Source: Collimonas sp. OK607
GTDB lineage: Bacteria > Pseudomonadota > Gammaproteobacteria > Burkholderiales > Burkholderiaceae_D
DNA: 64,000 nt
Reading direction: 5' to 3'
NCBI RefSeq assembly: GCF_900111995.1
Contig: NZ_FOKF01000020.1
Coordinates: 1-64,000 of the forward strand
Shown in pieces: positions 57,679 to 64,000 of this stretch; the stretch's first letter is position 1, and every line of letters starts with the position of its first letter. The notes below the pieces were generated by a model, which saw only the letters and a list, made by a program, of their open reading frames with translations, did not search any database and had not been told where the DNA came from. Position numbers and translations under genes: made by a program.

Positions 57679-57705
57679 CAACGCTTGTAAGCGCCGCTAG
57701 GGCGC

Positions 57706-58995
57706 TTACAGCATATCTTCCATCTCCTGTTTGCTGTTGGCAGGCACAAGCTCCGTACGCTGGCGCCGTTGACGCCGGAAATGCAGGAACGCCAGCACCA
57801 GTGCTGCCAATTGCAAGGCTGCGCAAAAATAAAACGGCGCGCCAATCCGCCAGTCGCCCTTCGGCAAATGCGACACCATTCCCAGCAGCGGCGCGCCAAT
57901 GACCGGTGCGATCACTGCCATCAGGCTATTGAGCGAACTGACCGCTCCCAGTGTCTGGCCCTGGCTGTGCGAATCCACAGCGCCCGACATGATGCTCTGA
58001 ATCGATGCGTTCACGGTAGCGCCGAATACATTTGCGAAAATAACCGCATACATCATCCATGACTGGCTGGCAGCACCCCACAAGAGGTAGGCCGCGGTAG
58101 AGGAAAGCAGTCCGATAACTGCTAGCCGTTGCGGACTGAAACGCTTCAACAACGGCCCCAGCAACAAGCCTTGCACAATCACCGACATGATACCTACCGC
58201 CGCCAGCGACTGGCCGTTTTCCTGCGGCCCCCAGCCAAACTTGAACGTGGTGTACAGCACCCAGGTGGTATACAACACGAATTGCGCCAGACCGTTACAG
58301 GCAATCACCGCCACCAGCGGACCGACTGCTTTCAAGCGCGATAGTGCACGCAGTGAAGTCAGCGGGTTGGCGGCCTTCCAGCCAAATGCGCGACGGCGGT
58401 CAAGCGGCAGCGACTCCGGCAGGACGAAATAGCCGTACATCAGATTAAGCAACGCCAGACTGCCGGCAACGATAAATGGCAATCGCAAATTGATCGCACC
58501 CAGCAAACCGCCCATCACCGGCCCGACGATAAAACCGACGCCGAACATCGCACCGATCATGCCGAAACGTTTGGCGCGCTGCTCCGGCGCGGTGATATCG
58601 GCCACATAAGCATTGCAAACAGCAGCGTTAGACTGCATCGCACCGCCGACCAGGCGCACCACAATCAGCATCCACAGTGCAGTGGAAAAAGCAGTCGCAA
58701 AAAAATTCAACGCCAGGCCGCAGAACCCCAATAACAGCACCGGTCGCCGGCCGTATTGATCGGACAGCGCACCGAGAATCGGTGAGCCGAAAAAGTTGGC
58801 GATGCCGAACGCAAAGGCGATTGCGCCGTACCAGAATGCCTGGTCGGCTTGCGAACCGGTGAAGTTCCCGACCAGCGCCGGTAGCACCGGAACGATCAGC
58901 CCGATTGAAATCATGTCGATTAATACGGTCAGCATGATGAAGGGCATGGCGGCGGTGCGGCCGCGACTCTGCGCTGGAGGTTTGTAATTTGTCAC
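57706..58995 (-). CDS. TetA-like DHA1-family MFS transporter
   Basis: 429 residues with 12 helices. Motif A is GALSDQYGRRPVLL, helix 1 is LTVLIDMISIGLIVPVLPALV, motif C is GFIVGPVMGGLLG. This is the TCR/Tet group of proton-driven exporters; some members export tetracycline, but most have unknown substrates and resistance cannot be claimed. A diverged relic of a related gene lies at 61985-62083. Confidence 0.9.
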   Translation of the reverse strand: MTNYKPPAQSRGRTAAMPFIMLTVLIDMISIGLIVPVLPALVGNFTGSQADQAFWYGAIAFAFGIANFFGSPILGALSDQYGRRPVLLLGFCGLALNFFATAFSTALWMLIVVRLVGGAMQSNAAVCNAYVADITAPEQRAKRFGMIGAMFGVGFIVGPVMGGLLGAINLRLPFIVAGSLALLNLMYGYFVLPESLPLDRRRAFGWKAANPLTSLRALSRLKAVGPLVAVIACNGLAQFVLYTTWVLYTTFKFGWGPQENGQSLAAVGIMSVIVQGLLLGPLLKRFSPQRLAVIGLLSSTAAYLLWGAASQSWMMYAVIFANVFGATVNASIQSIMSGAVDSHSQGQTLGAVSSLNSLMAVIAPVIGAPLLGMVSHLPKGDWRIGAPFYFCAALQLAALVLAFLHFRRQRRQRTELVPANSKQEMEDML

Positions 58996-59259
58996 GCGTC
59001 GTTATTCCGATAGGTAGTTCGGTGTAGTGCGACAGGTCGGGGCGGCCTGATTGCATTTGTGATGATATCCAAAAGGTAGTCCAGATGTTTACTGCTTGTA
59101 GACATTAGTGTTGGCCGACAAGTGCGTTGTTATTCAGCAACTAATTGCAAGGGAGTATGTTAATTATTGTAAAAAGATACAATTCAGACACATTTTCAAT
59201 TATAAAGCTTGGTTTTCTATCTATAATTTCCGCAAGGGAAAATATATAGAAAGCAACAG
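58996..59259. other. AT-rich intergenic region
   Basis: Divergent gap between the MFS gene and the secretion pseudogene. It is distinctly AT-rich from about 59100, marking the left edge of the degraded segment. No gene or clear site seen. Confidence 0.5.
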
Positions 59260-60066
59260 ATGTCGAAAAACACCTTCGCGGACAAAGGTGATGGTCGTTT
59301 ATTGTGTTTTGCAAAGGGGATCGGTTTAACTATCTTGTTAGCTGCGACCATGCAGAATGGGATAGCACAAACAGCCGTAACCGAGCGAGATGCCTCGGAG
59401 GGACTGCGCCGGCAAGAAGAACGCACGCGCGAGCAGCAAATGCAGCTGCAGCCCAAGGCCGACGTCCTGAGTCCTCCCACTTCCACCAAGATTTCTATCG
59501 ATCTGCCGGTTGAGTCGCCATGTTTCGTGATTCGCGAAGTGACCCTGAGCGGGAAGAGTATTGGGCGCTTTAGCTAGTTGCAGGATGCCGCTTTGCCATT
59601 CCTGAATCGCTGCGTCGGTGTTGAGGGGTTGCGCCGGATTGCCTCGACACTGGATGCCAAACTGATCGAGCTTGGCTACGCCACCACGCGCGTCAGCTTG
59701 CCGCAACAAAATCTGCACAACGGTACTTTGGAACTTGCCTTGCATGTCGGTCGCATTAACGAAGTACGCATGGTCAAGGCCGGCGATGCCAAGCAGGCGG
59801 CGGATGATAGCTGGGGAACCTGGCGCAATGCGTTCCCTGGCATTCCGTCATTGGGGCCGGGTGACATCCTGAATATTCGCGATCTGGAGCAGGGCGTCGA
59901 GCAAATGAAACGCCTGCCGAGCCAGGCAGCCGCCACACGCATCGAACCGGGTGCGGAAGCGGATACCAGCGTGATTTATATTGAGCGGCAAAGCGGCAGT
60001 TTCGGCGAGCGAGTCCGAGGCGGCATTACGCTCGATAATTCGGGTACCGTACGAGTGAGAAATTAA
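59260..60066 (+). pseudogene. TpsB/ShlB/CdiB-type secretion protein, amber codon and lost barrel
   Basis: One frame with a single TAG at 59575-59577. Before it: a signal peptide region, the helix-1-like ERDASEGLRRQEERTREQQMQ and FVIREVTLSG (start of POTRA 1). After it: LPFLNRCVGVEGLRRIASTLDAKLIELGYATTRVSLPQQNL, a POTRA domain, and GERVRGGITLDNSGT, the beginning of the beta-barrel. It then stops, where about 300 more residues should follow. TpsB proteins export large adhesins or contact-dependent toxins. This copy is dead by nonsense and truncation. Confidence 0.88.
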
Positions 60067-60827
60067 TGAAAACGCCTGACATTAGGTTATGGATCGCGGC
60101 AAGAGCAGTCCAGGCCGTAAGCATTGAGAAACGCCATGAGCAAGTGCTGGAGCGGATGTCACAGATCGGCCCACCGCTAGGGTTTGCTGGCTTGGAGTTA
60201 CCTTCCGCTCCTGATTGTGGTGACGGGTTGGCCGCAACCTATGGGGTCAAATTGCCGATCCGAGGATTGAAATTTGCGGGCGATTACATATTTCGTGGCG
60301 AGCGTTTCAATTATCAGGATAACGGTCGATTTGACGATTATTTACGTTTTGGTTTTAAGGTTTCAAACAGAGCATTAAATTACAAGGAGATCGTGCATGA
60401 GCACTTTCCGAGGGTTATAGATGCGTTTCGCGGATATCGTGCTTTCTTGGCCTACGGGGAGTACTACTCCGCATATTGTGGCGGTTATGTACCGTCTGAT
60501 GACGGTTCAACTGCGTTTGATGCGCAGGGAAACGCTGTTCTGAATAATCTGACCTATAACTGTTTGCTTGCGGATAAAACCATTGATCTTGATGGACGGA
60601 ATAACATCTATGTGTTGAGTCCGGCAGTGTATTGGGATAATGAACTTTGTCAGCGCGCTCTAGGATATGGGCCGGATGAAGTCATTCGTCGACTCAATGG
60701 TTTGGTGCCTAAGGTCGAGTTTCTATCAGACGGAGTCTATATCGTTTTTAACGATGACCATGAACTGAGCTTCGAAGCATTTTTATTCATTAACGAATAT
60801 TTCAAACCAGTCCTCGGATTGATTTGA
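60066..60827 (+). CDS. hypothetical protein fused next to the truncated TpsB gene
   Basis: 253 residues, soluble and without signal peptide. Segments such as NNIYVLSPAVYWDNELCQRALGYGPDEVIRRLNGLVPKVEFLSDGVYIVFND suggest a stable alpha/beta protein, but I do not recognise the family. Its ATG overlaps the stop of the TpsB fragment (TTAATG), so a deletion may have joined them and the true N-terminus may be lost. Being next to a two-partner-secretion gene, an immunity-protein role is possible but unproven. Confidence 0.6.
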   Translation: MKTPDIRLWIAARAVQAVSIEKRHEQVLERMSQIGPPLGFAGLELPSAPDCGDGLAATYGVKLPIRGLKFAGDYIFRGERFNYQDNGRFDDYLRFGFKVSNRALNYKEIVHEHFPRVIDAFRGYRAFLAYGEYYSAYCGGYVPSDDGSTAFDAQGNAVLNNLTYNCLLADKTIDLDGRNNIYVLSPAVYWDNELCQRALGYGPDEVIRRLNGLVPKVEFLSDGVYIVFNDDHELSFEAFLFINEYFKPVLGLI

Positions 60828-60920
60828 ACGAGGGCTGGGATTGTAGCCGTTGGTAATGCAGGTTAGTGCATCAGAAGCCGTTAATAAACTCTTAAACCGT
60901 CAAACATCTTTCTCACAAAA

Positions 60921-61203
60921 ATGAAAGTAAAAATAGTACGAAATTTATCTAGATTTTTTTACTATTGGCTATTTTTTTACTGCTATTAACTGTAGTAGTT
61001 CCGACTTGATCGGACAGTAAGGCCTTGCCAAAGGGTGGGGTTACCCGAATCCCTACGCTTTTGATAAAACCACGGTCTCGCTTAACGATCGCGCAAAGAT
61101 GTTTGTGTGCATGAAAAAAAGAGGATTCATCTATGACAGCGATTTTGATTTCTGCACTGACCGCAAGCAACAAAATCTCTCAGCCTGTCAATCTGCCCAA
61201 TAG
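60921..61203 (+). pseudogene. small Cys-rich lipoprotein gene, frameshifted and with a stop
   Basis: ATG at 60921 begins MKVKIVRNLSRFF. After a shift near a T7 run (about 60954-60960) another frame gives TAINCSSSDLIGQ, a lipobox-like end, then TAA at 61018. The same frame continues GLAKGWGYPNPYAFDKTT, NDRAKMFVCMKKRGFIYDSD and FCTDRKQQNLSACQ to the TAG at 61201. The CGYPNPY-type segment and cysteine spacing resemble short Burkholderiales lipoproteins I have only a general memory of. Broken twice. Confidence 0.55.
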
Positions 61204-61355
61204 TTTTAGAACCTGAAGATCTTTATATGAAGTCTCGGCTTACGTCGATGACAGTAGCAGGATATTTGGTTTTCCTCCGCCATTTGTGTCCGCAATTCGA
61301 TCGCCATGTACTCCGATGTGACGGGGGTTATTTCGTATTTTTAAACAGGATCCTT

Positions 61356-61883
61356 ATGCTTCGTGCGACCCGTTTCGCACTTCTTGTCGCATCTTTAGTT
61401 CTCCTCTCCGCCTGCGCAACGCCAGCGTCTGGCCCACGACCTGGCGTACCGGAGATTCCAGACAACGTGCCGCTTGCAACCATCGTGTTGGAGGCACCTT
61501 ACACCGATACGAGGCTCTTTTTGCGAGCCCCGCTTCATTGCGCCAGCTTTTTGGGACTGCCTTCGAATAACAGGGGTGGCAGACTCATCGCATCCATTCC
61601 GCGCCACAATCGTAGTGGTGAGATCCAGCAGGCAAGAGTGACAGCTGGATCTCATATAGTGTTTGGAGTGATGCAACCAGGCGCAAGCGCCAACGTAGAG
61701 AGTCAACAAGATTGGGTTATGCCTGTCGAGGCCGGTGCAACGTATAACGTGGAAGTCAAACCTCCCTCAGGATTTTTTAATCTTGGCGGTTTTAAATTAA
61801 CTGTAACCAAAGATGGGATTCCAGTACCAATAAAAGTGTTGCCGCTCCCTAGAAACAGCACCTGTCCAGAGGATTTGACGTAA
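61356..61883 (+). CDS. hypothetical lipoprotein
   Basis: 175 residues from the ATG at 61356, with CAGGA five bases upstream. Lipobox LLSAC (cysteine near residue 20). The mature part is beta-rich (DNVPLATIVLEAPYT; QDWVMPVEAGATYNVEVKPPSGFFNLGGFKLTVTKDG). Family not recognised. The extension to 61227 has no signal peptide logic and is rejected. Confidence 0.7.
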   Translation: MLRATRFALLVASLVLLSACATPASGPRPGVPEIPDNVPLATIVLEAPYTDTRLFLRAPLHCASFLGLPSNNRGGRLIASIPRHNRSGEIQQARVTAGSHIVFGVMQPGASANVESQQDWVMPVEAGATYNVEVKPPSGFFNLGGFKLTVTKDGIPVPIKVLPLPRNSTCPEDLT

Positions 61884-62420
61884 AAATCACCTCGTTCGTT
61901 ACAGCGCATTTTCAGCCGCCATATGGCGATACTTGCCTTCTGCTATATAGACCAGCTAGACCAGCGGTCTAACGCGTGCGTCCCCCCGACCTGGCAAACC
62001 ATGGTCAGCACCCACAGCGCCGCGGAAAAAATACCGGAATGATCATGCCGATCGACACCATATCGATCAGTACTGTCTGCTCATCCGTTTTCTGCGGAGC
62101 TATTCCTACGACACTTCGTGCCAAAAATCTAACACTGATCAATGCGTGTTGTGGCTTGGCAACGCAACTATCAATAATTGCCGCCCGTACATTTTGTAAC
62201 ACTTTTGCATTATCAGGCTGACATGTTGCTGTGTAGTATTCACCCCCAGCTGTATCAAGAAAACAATACGAATGCTTAAGCGGGGAGTGCTATGGAGACA
62301 CCGGATAACGCTACCGGCTGGCGCCGACAAAAAAGCAACTTGTTACCGAGCTGTCCGTATCGATCTTTTTGATGCCCCATGTAGTTCAATTTATCGAAAT
62401 TTAAATTGCAAAGGTTATTC
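61884..62420. other. degraded intergenic region with MFS relic
   Basis: No intact gene. Holds the MFS relic annotated at 61985-62083. The rest, AT-rich and without clear ORFs, presumably includes the promoter of the lipoprotein starting at 62421. Confidence 0.5.
61985..62083 (-). pseudogene. relic of a TetA-like MFS gene 5' region
   Basis: On the complement, TVLIDMVSIGMIIPVF matches LTVLIDMISIGLIVPVL of the MFS gene at 57706-58995. The plus-strand bases also align with 58886-58930 and then, after skipping roughly 200 bp, with 58648-58690. It is a diverged, internally deleted copy, not a recent duplication. Confidence 0.7.
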
Positions 62421-63455
62421 ATGAAGATATACCCATGTACCGTTACCCTGTTAACTCTCGCGCTGGCAGGTTGCGGTGGCGGCGGTTCTTCCAGTACGCC
62501 TGCACCAAGTACGCCAGCAGTGAGTGAGGCCCAAAAAAACTATGAAAGCGTGGCGCTTTCCTCAAATGGCGGCTTACATTATTTGACTGGTAGACTGGGA
62601 TTTACAACGTCGTCTTCAGGCGTACTCTCAATCAGTCCCGGCAGTTACTTTTATACGGACGATTCGAGCATCCCGCAGAGCGCTGCCACTGGCGCACAGA
62701 CGGTTTCCGTCGCTTTCAATACCGCAGCCAAGACGCTGGCATTGCCGGCGTTGAGCGGAAACAGCAGAATTGTGGTCAATGGAACGGTTTATGTTCAGGC
62801 CTTCCCCAATCAGCCCCAGGTCACTTATTCGGGGGCTAACGTCCAGGAAAGTTATCTGGCAACGGATGGCAAAACCGTTGTACGCACGTTTCTTGGCACT
62901 AGCTATAGCACGACGGCACTGTCAGGACTGATCAGCAGTTCGCCCGCGGAACTCTTCACCGGCAGTATGCTTGGGCTCATCACCAATACCATCAACGGTA
63001 ACTCGCTATACAACCAACAGGCCAGTTGGCAATCCGGTGCGGCATATCTGAAGGTGGTGAGGCAGTATGTCGGCGATACGTTGTTTACCGGCGATTGTGC
63101 TGCGCCGACGACTACCGGGCCGAACATGACTCATTGTTCCACCACGGTTGCGGCTCTCGAAGGATTCTTCCCGCGCGTGAGTACTGCCGATGGCGTAACG
63201 TATCAGATCGGCGACGGCCAGATCGTGACACTTGCCGGTGTCCGTGCCTGGGTTGCCACTGCACCTGTTCAGAACACAGCTATACCGCAATACCGCGTTT
63301 TCTATCAGAGCAACGGCGCTATCGATGTCGGAACACTGATAAAAGATGGAACGCCGCTTCAAATACCCGCGCTCGGCGGAGGGGCGGCTCAGAATTTCTA
63401 CATTTTCCTGAACAATGCGGCGCTGCAGTCGGTCAAGTCAGCAGTCAATTTCTAA
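62421..63455 (+). CDS. Ser/Thr-rich exported lipoprotein
   Basis: 344 residues from the ATG at 62421 (AAAGG upstream). Lipobox LALAGC followed by GGGGSSSTPAPSTPAV, a linker often seen on outer-membrane lipoproteins of this order. The remainder is beta-strand-rich with one potential disulfide pair (GDCAAPTTTGPNMTHCS). No domain is recognised. A perfect hairpin follows the stop. Confidence 0.75.
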   Translation: MKIYPCTVTLLTLALAGCGGGGSSSTPAPSTPAVSEAQKNYESVALSSNGGLHYLTGRLGFTTSSSGVLSISPGSYFYTDDSSIPQSAATGAQTVSVAFNTAAKTLALPALSGNSRIVVNGTVYVQAFPNQPQVTYSGANVQESYLATDGKTVVRTFLGTSYSTTALSGLISSSPAELFTGSMLGLITNTINGNSLYNQQASWQSGAAYLKVVRQYVGDTLFTGDCAAPTTTGPNMTHCSTTVAALEGFFPRVSTADGVTYQIGDGQIVTLAGVRAWVATAPVQNTAIPQYRVFYQSNGAIDVGTLIKDGTPLQIPALGGGAAQNFYIFLNNAALQSVKSAVNF

Positions 63456-63757
63456 AATGGTTTAACGATACGGCGAATGACGCCCAGGTGGCGTCATTCG
63501 CCATATCAAGATAACTTCGGCCCAGATTTATTTGTGCGTATCGTTACTTTCGTCTTTTCCAGAAAAAGTCCCAGAAATACCGCGCCTGAATATCAGTGAT
63601 TCATGGCGACATGACTGAAGAAACACTCGAATCGTAACCCTTCGAAACCAGTAGCAGCCTGCCGGATTAAGGTTCAGAATCAATTCGTCTTCAGTTCATT
63701 TTCGCTGGTATCCAAGATGAACTGGTGGATATTTATTGTCGATAAAAAGGATGGCGT
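63456..63757. other. intergenic region between lipoprotein and YbjQ-type gene
   Basis: Contains the hairpin at 63472-63502 and the ribosome site AAAAGG at 63745. Otherwise nothing recognisable. Confidence 0.5.
63472..63502 (+). terminator. strong hairpin after the lipoprotein gene
   Basis: Perfect 13-bp stem GGCGAATGACGCC / GGCGTCATTCGCC with a CAGGT loop, 17 bp after the stop codon. There is no T run, so it may act with Rho or as an mRNA end protector. Confidence 0.7.
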
Positions 63758-64000
63758 ATGGCTAAAGTAACTGGTTTATCCGGGAATGAGATTTTCTGCC
63801 TGGCGTTAAAGAATTATTCGGCAGGTGAAATCGTAGTAGGCAACAGCGTCAATTCGATGGGCTTTCTTGGTGGGATCGGCGCCGGTTTGAAAAACATGCT
63901 TGGCGGCGAGATCTCGCAAGTGACTGCGGCGATTCACGAAGGCCGCGCCAATGCATTCGAACGCATGACCAAGGAAGCAATGCAAGCAGGAGCCTCAGGC
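63758..64000 (+). CDS. YbjQ/DUF74 heavy-metal-binding-domain protein (partial)
   Basis: The frame MAKVTGLSGNEIFCLALKNYSAGEIVVGNSVNSMGF runs to the window edge. Then GGIGAGLKNMLGGEISQVTAAIHEGRANAFERMTKEAM matches the conserved core of the YbjQ/UPF0145 family, pentameric beta proteins of unknown role once proposed to bind metals. A longer N-terminal lead than in E. coli YbjQ is seen. C-terminal end not in the window. Confidence 0.8.
   Translation, partial: MAKVTGLSGNEIFCLALKNYSAGEIVVGNSVNSMGFLGGIGAGLKNMLGGEISQVTAAIHEGRANAFERMTKEAMQAGASG

Noticed and set aside
57706-58995. Tetracycline resistance gene
   Set aside because: Only family-level similarity to TetA-type MFS proteins; no basis to claim the substrate.
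1-64000. CRISPR array, tRNA or rRNA genes, prophage
   Set aside because: No regularly spaced repeats, cloverleaf-like segments, rRNA signatures or phage structural genes were seen on reading both strands; a tRNAscan or Infernal run would be decisive.

Overview
The window looks like chromosome of a betaproteobacterium of the order Burkholderiales, most likely Oxalobacteraceae (Collimonas/Herbaspirillum-like). This rests on the combination of gene families (a pqiA-pqiA-pqiB-pqiC operon, DUF2917, a second EF-G, a cusCBAF metal-efflux operon, a MifSR/DctBD-type sigma-54 system, coniferyl-aldehyde dehydrogenase) and on protein style. It is inference, since no rRNA gene lies in the window. I found no tRNA, rRNA or CRISPR array.

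Layout. 1-6000 is an accessory region. A 5'-truncated IS4-type element abuts the C-terminal half of a flavin monooxygenase; three unrecognised AT-richer genes, a small membrane protein, a MocR-type regulator and a truncated IS1182-type transposase follow. 6088-12812 is a minus-strand Cu/Ag efflux operon: secreted Cys protein, cusC, cusB, cusA, cusF. 13047-24584 is mostly housekeeping: 1-Cys peroxiredoxin, EamA exporter with a His-rich tail, ArsR regulator divergent from a DHA2 efflux pump, dienoyl-CoA-reductase-like SDR, molybdopterin-domain protein, two lipoproteins behind an attenuator-like leader, SOS-controlled dinB, cardiolipin synthase, LysE exporter and DUF2917. 24649-34444 holds gor, a Tat-exported phosphoesterase, MgtC, aldehyde dehydrogenase, Usp, DUF2798, GNAT, a CYTH-CHAD protein and an RsuA-type pseudouridine synthase variant.

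34904-42006 is the most unusual region. A 623-codon flavin amine oxidase/monooxygenase gene is cut by a complete 2.6 kb IS21 element with a 5-bp target duplication, and removing the element restores the frame. Facing it are an NCS1 permease, a nitrilase-superfamily amidase and a 39-aa CRDxGxxCDF peptide. Together they suggest a route from an amino acid to an amide to an acid (DavBA/IaaM logic) that the IS has broken in this strain.

42314-58995 returns to conserved functions: the pqi operon, ribA, a REP-like doublet, fusA (second-copy type), aminopeptidase P, slyX, then an alpha-ketoglutarate-permease-like MFS gene followed by its sensor kinase and sigma-54 activator. A -24/-12 promoter and two upstream dyads precede the transporter. 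An acyltransferase-3 gene and a TetA-like MFS gene follow. 59260-62420 is AT-rich and full of broken genes: a TpsB/CdiB-type secretion gene with an amber codon and a lost barrel, an unrecognised ORF, a twice-broken Cys lipoprotein and a relic of an MFS gene. The window ends with a Gly/Ser-rich lipoprotein and the start of a YbjQ/DUF74 protein.
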